Positions 1 to 6,371 of a stretch of 33,476 nt of DNA are shown here, one piece after another. Within the stretch, counting starts at the first letter, position 1, and each line of letters starts with the position of its first letter. A program made the position numbers and the translations under genes. The notes below the pieces were generated by a model that saw nothing but the letters and a program-made list of their open reading frames with translations, made no database searches and had not been told where the DNA came from. Source of the DNA: Candidatus Saccharimonadota bacterium (GTDB lineage: Bacteria; Patescibacteriota; Saccharimonadia; Saccharimonadales; UBA10212); assembly GCA_025934715.1 (NCBI GenBank), contig JAICWR010000007.1:1-33476 (forward strand). Direction: 5' to 3'.

Positions 1-766
1 AAACATTGGCGAAGCTTAGGTAACTGCCTTTCTTGCCTTCGGCGTCGACGTAATTCCTGTCCGTTGAACCGCCGCTCCGGATACTTAGCGCCAGCACGTC
101 GCGCAGGGATTTATATAATGCCACCAGTTTTGCTTTCGGCACCTGGCTGACTTGCGTAGCCGGGTGGATTTTGGCGCCCCAAAGCGACTCGTCGGCATAA
201 ATATTGCCTACCCCGGCAACAACTGTCTGGTCCAAAAGCACCGATTTGATGTTGCTTTTCGGCCGGCGCATTAGCCGTTCGATGAATAAATCCACTGTGA
301 AGTTATCGTCCATCGGCTCCGGTCCGACTTTTTTGAAAAAATCAATCTCTGGAATTTCGATAACCGGCAGTAAGCGCATCCAGCCAAACTTGCGCTGGTC
401 ATTGAAATAAAGCTTACTGCCGTCTTTGAAATCGATCGCCACGCGGGTGGATTTGACCGGCAGTTCAGAGATTAAAGAATCAGTGGGGTGGCCGGCGCCG
501 AAACGCTGGTTTTTACTAACAAAAACCAGCTGGCCGGTCATTTTTAGGTGGATGACCAGCGCCCAGCCGGTGCTCAGTTCAATTATTAAAACCTTGGCGC
601 GGCGCCGGACTTTCATAACTTTAGCGCCAACTAAAAATCTTGCCACATCAGATGGCGCGTTAGGGAACGATTTGTCCCAGTCGTACCAGACATCTTTAAT
701 TACGCGGCCTGGCAGCAGTTTGGCCAAGCCGGCGCGAATCGTCTCCACCTCGGGCAACTCCGGCAT
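1..766 (-). CDS. mutM: Formamidopyrimidine-DNA glycosylase (3' end cut by window edge)
   Basis: Base-excision repair enzyme that removes 8-oxoguanine and other oxidised purines and nicks the abasic site. The first 255 codons are visible. The N-terminus MPELPEVETIRAGL is diagnostic: Pro2 is the Schiff-base nucleophile and Glu3 the general acid. The beta-hairpin lysine lies near residue 58 in VRRRAKVLIIEL, followed by HLKMTGQL, and the helix-two-turn-helix region reads VVAGVGNIYADE. The last visible residues (GSYLSFANV) lead to the C-terminal zinc finger, which falls outside the window. The ATG is chosen because Pro must be residue 2. A TATAAT hexamer ends 7 nt before the nucleotide preceding the ATG, with no Shine-Dalgarno, so the mRNA is probably leaderless. 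Monocistronic as far as can be seen. Confidence 0.96.
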   Translation of the reverse strand, partial: MPELPEVETIRAGLAKLLPGRVIKDVWYDWDKSFPNAPSDVARFLVGAKVMKVRRRAKVLIIELSTGWALVIHLKMTGQLVFVSKNQRFGAGHPTDSLISELPVKSTRVAIDFKDGSKLYFNDQRKFGWMRLLPVIEIPEIDFFKKVGPEPMDDNFTVDLFIERLMRRPKSNIKSVLLDQTVVAGVGNIYADESLWGAKIHPATQVSQVPKAKLVALYKSLRDVLALSIRSGGSTDRNYVDAEGKKGSYLSFANV

Positions 767-773
767 GCCTTAG

Positions 774-779
774 ATTATA
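774..779 (-). promoter_or_regulatory. -10 element of mutM, leaderless spacing
   Basis: TATAAT on the minus strand. The predicted transcription start (7 nt downstream of the hexamer) is base 767, one nucleotide before the ATG at 766. No convincing -35 is visible. Confidence 0.6.
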
Positions 780-790
780 GCGTGAAGCAA

Positions 791-1096
791 TTAATTATTT
801 TTGGTAACCAGTTCGTCTTCTATATCAAAGAGGATGAAATCCGGATTGCCGTCGCGCATGTACTCTGCTATAGCTAGTGAAGCAGGAGATAGATATCCGT
901 TATTAATTCTTTCTCCTGGTCCAACTCCACATATAAAACCACTCCCATCAGATATAAGCTGGATGTCTACATCCCCAATCCCCTCGCCATCAGATTTTAT
1001 CAGGAACGTAATCCAACTGTTCTCAGCCTCAGCCACCTCCGCAGTAATCAGATGAGAAGACGTTTCGCCGGCAGGCTGAAATTTTATAGGTTCCAT
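791..1096 (-). CDS. Hypothetical protein, 101 aa
   Basis: Unrecognised acidic soluble protein with no signal peptide or membrane segment. It begins MEPIKFQPAGETSSHL, has a glycine-rich centre (DGSGFICGVGPGERINNGYLSP) and ends in an acidic stretch, FDIEDELVTKNN. The pattern of alternating beta strands and one helix (SLAIAEYMRDG) suggests a small folded domain. It is divergently oriented from the DciA-like gene. An 84-residue opposite-strand ORF over the same bases looks like a shadow. Function unknown; it could be part of an uncharacterised lineage-specific family. Confidence 0.6.
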   Translation of the reverse strand: MEPIKFQPAGETSSHLITAEVAEAENSWITFLIKSDGEGIGDVDIQLISDGSGFICGVGPGERINNGYLSPASLAIAEYMRDGNPDFILFDIEDELVTKNN

Positions 1097-1162
1097 TTGT
1101 ATGTTGACCGCTTAATTTTCAAATTACGCTTAAGCGAGCAGCAATGCAATAGTGTGGTGGGT

Positions 1163-1168
1163 TATACT
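1163..1168 (+). promoter_or_regulatory. -10 element of the DciA-like gene, leaderless spacing
   Basis: TATACT ends 7 nt before position 1175, so the predicted transcription start coincides with the A of the ATG. No Shine-Dalgarno precedes the gene. Confidence 0.6.
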
Positions 1169-1174
1169 CAGATT

Positions 1175-1414
1175 ATGGATTCACTGCAGGACATATTGGG
1201 CAAGAAAGATTTCACTCCACCGGATGAAATTGCAGTGGTTAAAGAGTACATTGAGCGTCGTTATAAAAGCCCGAGCCGGGTGCGGGTGGAGCGGGATGTG
1301 GTCATTGTGCGGGTGCCCAGCTCTGCCCTGGCGGCTACTCTGCAGCTAGAGCAGATCGCCCTGATTGATTCCTGCCAGCTGACCAAAAAATTAATTATCC
1401 GCAGCGGCCGGTAG
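1175..1414 (+). CDS. Small DUF721/DciA-like protein
   Basis: 79-aa protein, MDSLQDILGKKDF onward. It resembles the compact KH-like core of the DUF721/DciA family: a leading helix, the phrase PPDEIAVVKEYIERRY, a basic beta hairpin (SRVRVERDVVIVRVPSSALAATL) and a terminal strand, KKLIIRSGR. DciA proteins load the replicative helicase in bacteria without DnaC. The assignment here rests on overall shape only, so the role is inferred. A longer reading frame begins at 1052, but the ATG at 1175 is preferred because a TATACT -10 sits exactly one leaderless spacing upstream, inside the longer frame. The last 24 nt overlap the convergent HAD gene. Confidence 0.7.
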   Translation: MDSLQDILGKKDFTPPDEIAVVKEYIERRYKSPSRVRVERDVVIVRVPSSALAATLQLEQIALIDSCQLTKKLIIRSGR

Positions 1415-1972
1415 CATTTTTTCGAGTTCAGCCCTAAAGCCCTTAAAGTCACGGTACCAGATTGATTTCATACCGACTTTCTCTGCCCCTTGGCAGTAGC
1501 TGCGGATATCGTCGGTGAATAGACACTCGCTGGGCTTAACCCCCAGATTTTTAGCCGATAGTTCATAAATTTTGGCGTCAGGCTTAACGTGGCCGACTTG
1601 ATAAGATAGGACGATGTCATCGAACAGCTCCTTGTCGCCAGCGATGATTTTTTCCACCCAGTCGGCACCGGAGTTCGAGATGATACCAATCTTATACTTC
1701 GATTTGAGGTTTGAGCGGATGTAATTCAGCAGCTCGCTGTTAGGCTGGTACTCCTCGGTGTAATTCAGCACCGTCTCTCTGCTGGCGCCGCTGATTTGGG
1801 CCAAACCGTCAATGAACTCGTCATAGCCCAGCTTGCCGACATTCATGAGGTCTTTAAGTTTGCGGATTTGCTTGTTTTTAGCTTCATCGCCCTTAATAAG
1901 GTCGTTCCGGAATTGGGTCAAGCCCCTGGTGCCCACCACGCCGAAGAAGTCAAAAATAATGGCTTTAACCAT
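1391..1972 (-). CDS. HAD-superfamily hydrolase
   Basis: 193-aa haloacid-dehalogenase-type phosphatase-like protein. Motif I is IIFDFFGVV with nucleophile Asp8. The usual second Asp of DxD is Phe10, a substitution also found in other HAD subfamilies, so classical phosphomonoesterase activity is uncertain. Motif II is IISNSG (Ser99), motif III is HVKPD (Lys130), motif IV is FTDD (Asp154-Asp155). A helical cap lies at about residues 20-80. The start overlaps the end of the upstream phosphotransferase-like gene by 8 nt, so the two are co-transcribed and probably translationally coupled. They may act on the same small phosphorylated substrate, which is unknown. The 3' end overlaps the convergent DciA-like gene by 24 nt. 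Confidence 0.9.
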   Translation of the reverse strand: MVKAIIFDFFGVVGTRGLTQFRNDLIKGDEAKNKQIRKLKDLMNVGKLGYDEFIDGLAQISGASRETVLNYTEEYQPNSELLNYIRSNLKSKYKIGIISNSGADWVEKIIAGDKELFDDIVLSYQVGHVKPDAKIYELSAKNLGVKPSECLFTDDIRSYCQGAEKVGMKSIWYRDFKGFRAELEKMLPAAADN

Positions 1973-2837
1973 AAAGCAGCTCCAGTTTGTTTTGCAGGAC
2001 CAATTCTAACAGCTGTTTGGCGCGTACGCGGTAATCGGTCCCGTGGCGGTCGTCGTACCAGGCGTCGAACTGCATGCCCAGGGTGCGCTGGACAATTATC
2101 GCCATGAGCTGTTCCCTCTGGTATTCCACCCCCTCGGCTTTATTAAGAAATGATTTAAGGAAGTGCTTGGCAATCGCTATATCATTTTCGAAACTGAACA
2201 GCCGCACATAGGCCCGAGCAACGTCATAATAACGGGAGCCGCTGGGCGTGAAATTTTCTAAATCCAGCCAGCAGATCCGGCCATCGTCCATTAGTAAAGT
2301 GTGGCGGTGGGGCGAAAGGTCGCCGTGGCTGATCCGTGGGCCAAGATATGGCAGCAGCGGTTCTATAATTTGGTTGACGGCGTCAACCTGCCGCTGGGTG
2401 ATTTGGCCGCCTTCCAGCGGTGGAGCTATCCACTTGACGAAACCTTTGCGGATATCGCGGTAGTCAAAGTTGCCGACGAATTTGGTTTTACCATACGGCT
2501 CAATCCTGTCGATATCGGCCAGTTGCTGCGCCAGCAAATCCAATCTTTTTTTAATTTTTTCGGAAGGTATCCCCGGCGCTGAAATCGGCTCGGCTTCAAC
2601 GTACTCGTGTATAAGATAGTCCGGGGCGATCTCATAAAGTTCGGGCACGAACAGATTCACTTTGGGGTGTTTTTTGGCCAAATCCTTTAAAAAGCCCATC
2701 CCGTAGGCTTCGTTTTGGAGGCGCTCTGCCCGGCCAGGCGAAATCGTCGGCTGGACGCTTTTGCGGACAGCCGGCCGGCCCTGCCAGTCGACCATTTCGA
2801 CCTTAAAATCCTCGTTTTGTTGAAGAATTTCACCCAT
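1965..2837 (-). CDS. Aminoglycoside phosphotransferase/choline kinase-fold protein
   Basis: 290-aa APH-like kinase fold. Visible landmarks are a possible ATP-binding lysine (Lys26 in VRKSV), a helix-C glutamate candidate (Glu43), the catalytic loop HGDLSPHRH at 171-179 and the metal-binding Asp192 in WLDLENF. In typical members the loop reads HGDxxxxN; here the Asn position is His, so metal coordination may differ. There is no signal peptide or membrane segment. It is the first gene of a two-gene operon with the HAD hydrolase. The substrate cannot be told from sequence; this fold covers small-molecule and sugar kinases as well as antibiotic kinases, and resistance should not be assumed. Confidence 0.88.
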   Translation of the reverse strand: MGEILQQNEDFKVEMVDWQGRPAVRKSVQPTISPGRAERLQNEAYGMGFLKDLAKKHPKVNLFVPELYEIAPDYLIHEYVEAEPISAPGIPSEKIKKRLDLLAQQLADIDRIEPYGKTKFVGNFDYRDIRKGFVKWIAPPLEGGQITQRQVDAVNQIIEPLLPYLGPRISHGDLSPHRHTLLMDDGRICWLDLENFTPSGSRYYDVARAYVRLFSFENDIAIAKHFLKSFLNKAEGVEYQREQLMAIIVQRTLGMQFDAWYDDRHGTDYRVRAKQLLELVLQNKLELLYG

Positions 2838-2844
2838 CTAACCC

Positions 2845-2850
2845 AGTATA
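2845..2850 (-). promoter_or_regulatory. -10 element of the phosphotransferase-like gene
   Basis: TATACT on the minus strand. The predicted start is base 2838, one nucleotide before the ATG at 2837. No Shine-Dalgarno is present, which suggests leaderless expression of this two-gene operon. Confidence 0.6.
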
Positions 2851-2855
2851 GCGGG

Positions 2856-3440
2856 TCAGTCGGTGCCGGTGGCAGAAAGATCGACATTGCCGGTCAGTGT
2901 GTCGTAGTTGGGGATTTGGTTTTGGAACAGGGAGGTGATGGCATCGAGCGCGGTTTTGGAGTTGCCGATAGCCGGGCCGCAGCTGCTAGTCCAGCTGTTG
3001 AACAAGTTGCCGCCCTCCTGGTCCAGGCTGAAGATATAGCGAAAACCCAGCGGGCACTGCCCTTCCGGGTTGGCCGGCAGTTTGGACTTATCGTTCTTAG
3101 CCAAAAAAGCCTCGTTATTGATGGCTTTTAAGAAAACTCTGTAAGCATCCTGGGTGTTATAAAAATTCTTGGTGCCAATGACCCGGCCGCTGTATCCCTG
3201 GATGATATCCAATGTGCGGCTGTTAGCGTCAATAGTGATCCGGATTTGGCGGTGAAGGTCATCGCCATTAATCAGGCCATCGGTGGTAAAGCTGACGCTG
3301 GCATCGGTTGCGAAGTAATCCGGCAGCGGCTTTAAAGGGTTGGCCGGCGCTGGTTTTTTGTGGCCGCCAAAAATAATGGCGAATAGCAAAATAAGGGCAA
3401 TTAGCCCCACGAATATAAAAATCAGGCGCCTGAAATACAT
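2856..3440 (-). CDS. Hypothetical membrane-anchored protein, 194 aa
   Basis: An N-terminal basic start (MYFRR) is followed by one long hydrophobic helix (residues 6-25, LIFIFVGLIALILLFAIIFG), then a proline-rich linker and an extracytoplasmic domain of about 150 residues. The domain contains two cysteines (in EGQCPLG and SSCGPAIG) that could form a disulfide. The predicted topology is cytoplasmic N-terminus with the domain outside. No catalytic motif is seen. The start codon is covered by one arm of an 8-bp inverted repeat, with a Shine-Dalgarno-like AAAGG in the loop. Confidence 0.8.
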   Translation of the reverse strand: MYFRRLIFIFVGLIALILLFAIIFGGHKKPAPANPLKPLPDYFATDASVSFTTDGLINGDDLHRQIRITIDANSRTLDIIQGYSGRVIGTKNFYNTQDAYRVFLKAINNEAFLAKNDKSKLPANPEGQCPLGFRYIFSLDQEGGNLFNSWTSSCGPAIGNSKTALDAITSLFQNQIPNYDTLTGNVDLSATGTD

Positions 3441-3489
3441 ATCACTGAACCTTTAGTGATATTTTACAACTTTTTAGCGTTTATTGCAA
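3439..3489 (-). promoter_or_regulatory. Promoter and inverted-repeat operator of the 194-aa membrane protein
   Basis: On the minus strand TTGCAA (3484-3489) and TAAAAT (3461-3466) are separated by 17 bp, giving a predicted start near 3454. ATATCACT and AGTGATAT form an 8-bp inverted repeat at 3439-3446 and 3455-3462 with an 8-nt spacer. One arm overlaps the -10 and the other overlaps the ATG, while the loop holds AAAGG. It could be a repressor site or an RNA hairpin controlling initiation. Confidence 0.55.
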
Positions 3490-3496
3490 TATTATT

Positions 3497-4078
3497 TTAG
3501 GCTGCCAGGCGCAGTGTCTCTTCTTCCAGTTCTATAGCCCCGAACTCCTCGAGGTCATGGGCCACTTCGGTGACATCATCAGGGTGGCGCCCCAGCATCA
3601 GGGCAAGCATTGGGACCTCGTGCTGTCCATTGATATAATTCGCGACCCACCGCTTTGGGTCTTTACGGTCTTGCTCCAATATATCCAAGATGGATTGCCC
3701 CAGATCAGGCCTTATGAATTTCGTGCCCTCTGTCATGGCCCGGTCGATCAGCGCCTCTGCCAGAACTTCGCAAGAGTACATAATATCAGGCTCATCCAGG
3801 CTATCGGCCTCTGGCATGCAGTCGCAGGCGACATGAAACATCCAGTGCGTCTGCCCTGTTTCCCCATCCATCAGGTGACGGAATATCCAGGCGGCGGTGT
3901 GCGGCTGTCCTTCTTTAAACCCGAAATATAAATGCATTGGATCCGCCACCTCTAGGTACATTTCTCTTCTTTCCCGCGCCCAGTCCGCTAAGGGGCCTTT
4001 GAATATCTCGTCCCTATTCTGCTCTTCCAAGGGACGGTTATATGAAAATGAGTAAGACCGACTTATTTCAAGACTCAT
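3497..4078 (-). CDS. Hypothetical protein, 193 aa
   Basis: Unrecognised soluble protein starting MSLEISRSYSFSYNRPLEEQ. It contains a conserved-looking core, MHLYFGFKEGQPHTAAWIFRHL, then HWMFHVACDCMPEADS, and a C-terminal segment (RHPDDVTEVAHDLEEFGAIELEEETLRL) that resembles the end of a winged-helix unit. That resemblance is weak. A longer frame opens at 4135, but a TATAAT -10 at 4107-4112 lies inside it and GAGGAAA precedes the ATG at 4078, so the shorter start is chosen. The gene appears monocistronic. Confidence 0.7.
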   Translation of the reverse strand: MSLEISRSYSFSYNRPLEEQNRDEIFKGPLADWARERREMYLEVADPMHLYFGFKEGQPHTAAWIFRHLMDGETGQTHWMFHVACDCMPEADSLDEPDIMYSCEVLAEALIDRAMTEGTKFIRPDLGQSILDILEQDRKDPKRWVANYINGQHEVPMLALMLGRHPDDVTEVAHDLEEFGAIELEEETLRLAA

Positions 4079-4106
4079 GATCTTTGTTTCCTCTGCTTTG
4101 AGGAAA

Positions 4107-4135
4107 ATTATATGCCTGCCGTCAAGCCAGAGCAA
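4107..4135 (-). promoter_or_regulatory. Promoter of the 193-aa hypothetical gene
   Basis: TTGCTC (4130-4135), 17-bp spacer, TATAAT (4107-4112), predicted start near 4100. A leader of about 20 nt carries GAGGAAA before the ATG. This promoter decides against the upstream start at 4135. Confidence 0.55.
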
Positions 4136-4156
4136 ATCAGCGAACAGAGACAGACA

Positions 4157-4621
4157 CTAATTATCAACTTGCGGTGAACTCGGCTCAGGGACGAATAGTT
4201 CAATCACAGAATCCGCAACCTCTGCGTCTACCAGATTTAGAGGACTTGTAATTGTCCCGTGCCTATCAAGAGTAAATAAAAGATCCCCTTTACCGTACCT
4301 GTAGTCATAACCATCAGATACCTCAGGATAGACCTCAACTGAAAGTTTTATGCCAGATCGATCAACCGGCACTCTGCGTTCAAAATTTGTTAACAAGAGT
4401 TTACAGGCTCCAGCATCAGAGCTATAGGTAACGGCTTTTTGTTTAACAGGCAGGATGGGATCATCATCTTGTGTCCAATTAATCCCCTGTCTTGTGCTTT
4501 TTTCTTGGGAACGAAGAATTCCAATGGCTTTACGGTAAGCTTGCCTGGCTAATGAAATCTCAATTTCATGAGGCGCAGAACTTAGTATCAATCTATCTAT
4601 CTTTTCTCGGCTTTGATTCAC
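4157..4621 (-). CDS. Hypothetical protein, 154 aa
   Basis: Unrecognised soluble protein with a GTG start. The N-terminal half is helical and charged (REKIDRLILSS, EIEISLARQAYRKAIGILRSQEK). The second half is beta-rich (GIKLSVEVYPEVSDGYDYRYGKGDLLFTLDRHG), and the C-terminus is acidic. No motif or membrane segment was recognised. The GTG is supported by a TAATAT -10 whose predicted transcription start is exactly the G of GTG. The gene stands alone between the polA operon and the 193-aa hypothetical gene. Confidence 0.65.
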   Translation of the reverse strand: MNQSREKIDRLILSSAPHEIEISLARQAYRKAIGILRSQEKSTRQGINWTQDDDPILPVKQKAVTYSSDAGACKLLLTNFERRVPVDRSGIKLSVEVYPEVSDGYDYRYGKGDLLFTLDRHGTITSPLNLVDAEVADSVIELFVPEPSSPQVDN

Positions 4622-4627
4622 ACTTAA

Positions 4628-4655
4628 ATATTAAACTTGGCTGTTAATTATGCAA
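4628..4655 (-). promoter_or_regulatory. Promoter of the 154-aa hypothetical gene, leaderless
   Basis: TTGCAT (4650-4655), 16-bp spacer, TAATAT (4628-4633). The predicted start is base 4621, the first base of the GTG codon. Confidence 0.6.
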
Positions 4656-4667
4656 GCATAAGGGTTA

Positions 4668-5081
4668 TTACTGGGATAGGTTTTTGTAGACTTCTTCGAT
4701 TGTGTCGCAGAAAATAACATATTCAGGGCTTTCAAAAACCGACTCGCGTTCGTGAGAGTCCGGCCCGACTATATAGGCTTTCCGTTTAAGATGATTGTCC
4801 AAACAATTCCTTAAAAATGCCCCAAGCTCCATGTATGCACCCCTTAATTCAGGGTCATCCAGAAAGATAAAAATATCCGCTTCGGAGGCGGCTTTGAGCA
4901 TTTTGGCTTGTGCCTCGAGATTATGTTTGCGGCTTTCTGGGTCCCTGTATGGCCTCCTGATTTCATCGTTCCCCGCCGGCCAATCATAGGTCAATTCATA
5001 GCCCATCGTTTGGAGCATTTCGTGAATCTGTGCAACATCGTTAGCCCGATACTTGGCCCTAGCTGCTACATAGACCTTCAT
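4668..5081 (-). CDS. Nucleoside 2-deoxyribosyltransferase-like protein
   Basis: 137-aa Rossmann-like protein of the nucleoside deoxyribosyltransferase superfamily. It opens with MKVYVAARAKYR and has the helix-forming DVAQIHEMLQTMGYELTYDWP. The segment ADIFIFLDDPELRGAYMELGAFL places Glu85 where the catalytic nucleophile of this family normally sits (the G-x-x-x-E-x-G pattern). Relatives cleave or exchange N-glycosidic bonds of deoxynucleosides or deoxynucleoside monophosphates. It is the last gene of the polA operon, overlapping the MazG-like gene by 4 nt (ATGA), consistent with salvage or clean-up of damaged nucleotides. The exact substrate is unknown. Confidence 0.78.
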   Translation of the reverse strand: MKVYVAARAKYRANDVAQIHEMLQTMGYELTYDWPAGNDEIRRPYRDPESRKHNLEAQAKMLKAASEADIFIFLDDPELRGAYMELGAFLRNCLDNHLKRKAYIVGPDSHERESVFESPEYVIFCDTIEEVYKNLSQ

Positions 5082-5392
5082 TCTTCAGCGCTTTCCAGAA
5101 AAATTTTGTTTTTGAAGCGGCCGTTGCTGGCGGCTTTTTGGCGACGAATGTCTTCCAGCTCGCCCGCCTGGATGCCGAGGGCTTCGCGGATGGCGATGGT
5201 GATTTCTTTGATGTCCGCCAGCTCTTCGACCGAAGGGTTTTCTTCGAATTCGGCGGCTTCTTCTTTGAGTTTTTTAATCAGCTCGGCCAGGTGCTCTTTG
5301 TCATCCAAAATTCGGGTTTTGAAATTCTTGCCGTCGGCTTTGATGATATCCGGAATCTTATCGCGCACCAGCTTGTTATAAATTTTGGTCAT
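5078..5392 (-). CDS. MazG-like nucleotide pyrophosphohydrolase
   Basis: 104-aa all-alpha NTP pyrophosphatase-like protein. The N-terminus IYNKLVRDKIPDIIKADG matches the phosphoribosyl-ATP pyrophosphohydrolase-like/MazG-like group. The metal-binding acidic helices are visible as LKEEAAEFEEN (Glu44, Glu45, Glu48) and VEELADIKE (Glu57, Asp60). Such proteins hydrolyse noncanonical dNTPs to monophosphates plus pyrophosphate. The gene overlaps its upstream Nudix neighbour and its downstream neighbour by 4 nt each, so it is translated as part of the polA operon. This context favours nucleotide-pool sanitation over histidine biosynthesis, as no his genes are nearby. Confidence 0.88.
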   Translation of the reverse strand: MTKIYNKLVRDKIPDIIKADGKNFKTRILDDKEHLAELIKKLKEEAAEFEENPSVEELADIKEITIAIREALGIQAGELEDIRRQKAASNGRFKNKIFLESAEE

Positions 5393-5949
5393 AGGTCGCC
5401 CCAGTTTTTGTGCTGATAAATTTGCTGCATGATGGTTGGGAAGTAAAACACAACGTCGGGAGTGATTTCTGGTACCTCTCCCTTTATCTTTTTAGCTAAC
5501 TCACCAATATCAATCCATTGGATTTCTGCCACCTCTTCTTCTTCGAGTGTCAGCTTAGAACCATCAAGTTCTGTTTTAAGTGAATATAGATCTATGAATA
5601 TTCTATTTGTCCAGTTCTCTGGCATGCTGTGCTCAAATTTTATCCGCTCTACAAAATTAGTATCCTTAATGTCAATTTCCAAACCAAGCTCTTCTTTAAC
5701 CTCTCTTACAAGAGTGTTTTTTGCATTATCGCCTGCAGCAATGTGGCCTGCAACGGCCACGTCCCATTTATTAGGCCAGACTTTTTTATGTGATGACCTT
5801 TTTTGCATTAATGCTTGGTTCTTGGAGTTATATATCCATAAATGCACAACTGGGTGCCATAGACTTTTATTGTGGGCTTCTGATTTCAACATTACTTCGC
5901 CTGTTGGCTCACCTTGTTCGTCGCAAATATCAACCGGCTCATCCTTCAT
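5389..5949 (-). CDS. Nudix hydrolase, isopentenyl-diphosphate-isomerase-like subgroup
   Basis: 186-aa Nudix protein starting MKDEPVDICDEQGEPTGEV, an N-terminus typical of the IDI/YfcD-like branch, where the substrate may be a nucleoside diphosphate derivative or an isoprenoid pyrophosphate. The Nudix box runs GHIAAGDNAKNTLVREVKEELGL (in two parts: GHIAAGDNAK and NTLVREVKEELGL, residues 68-90), with Asp replacing the first Glu of GX5EX7REUXEEXGU. The C-terminus ends HKNWGDL, unusually like the PolA tail NWGEL in the same operon. It overlaps both neighbours by 4 nt. Context suggests damaged-nucleotide hydrolysis, but isoprenoid isomerisation cannot be excluded. Confidence 0.88.
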   Translation of the reverse strand: MKDEPVDICDEQGEPTGEVMLKSEAHNKSLWHPVVHLWIYNSKNQALMQKRSSHKKVWPNKWDVAVAGHIAAGDNAKNTLVREVKEELGLEIDIKDTNFVERIKFEHSMPENWTNRIFIDLYSLKTELDGSKLTLEEEEVAEIQWIDIGELAKKIKGEVPEITPDVVFYFPTIMQQIYQHKNWGDL

Positions 5950-6371
5950 AATTTCCCTACGTATTCTTGTAGGCCCTTGAGCCAGCCGCCAGTGAAGTAA
6001 TCTTCTGGCTTGAACGTTTTGATATCAATCCATTCGAATTTATCGTGGTGGTTTCCAAGCTGGATTTCGCCGCCTAGGTATTCAGCTTCATAGCCAACGG
6101 CAAAAATTCGTACCATTTCGCCTATTCGCTGCTCTTTACGCTCGTGGCGGAAAAAAACTTTGGGCTGGCCGAGATTGTATTTAACTTCTGGACCAATCTC
6201 TTCTACCATTTTCCGTTGGATGACGGATTCTAGAGGCGCTTCGAACTCGTCCTTTTTAATCCGGCCGCCCGGAATATCCCAATCTCCAAACACATCGTGC
6301 GTGATTAGAAGCTTATTACTGTCCCGCAGAAGTATTTTTACGGCTACAAAATAGAGGTCCTGATCTATCAT
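5946..6371 (-). CDS. Nudix hydrolase with an expanded Nudix box
   Basis: 141-aa Nudix-fold protein. The motif begins GGRIKKDEFEAPLES (from about residue 35) and finishes RKMVEEIG. The distance from the first Glu to the R-[EK]-U-x-E-E block is about three residues longer than the canonical GX5EX7REUXEEXGU, and the RE pair reads RK. The EE metal ligands are kept, so the catalytic helix is probably preserved. There is no membrane segment. It is the second gene of the polA operon: its ATG overlaps the polA TGA (ATGA), and its end overlaps the next Nudix gene in the same way. The likely role is hydrolysis of a nucleoside diphosphate-linked compound; substrate unknown. Confidence 0.87.
   Translation of the reverse strand: MIDQDLYFVAVKILLRDSNKLLITHDVFGDWDIPGGRIKKDEFEAPLESVIQRKMVEEIGPEVKYNLGQPKVFFRHERKEQRIGEMVRIFAVGYEAEYLGGEIQLGNHHDKFEWIDIKTFKPEDYFTGGWLKGLQEYVGKL

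Noticed and set aside
204-773. Two plus-strand ORFs in the first 800 bases
   Set aside because: They are antisense to the clear mutM frame, which has no stop in the window and so is easily missed.
1965-2837. Aminoglycoside resistance gene
   Set aside because: Only the general APH kinase fold is visible and the HGDxxxxN motif is altered; housekeeping small-molecule kinases share this fold.
4079-4135. Upstream extension of the 193-aa hypothetical (start 4135)
   Set aside because: A TATAAT -10 and the predicted transcription start lie within the extension.
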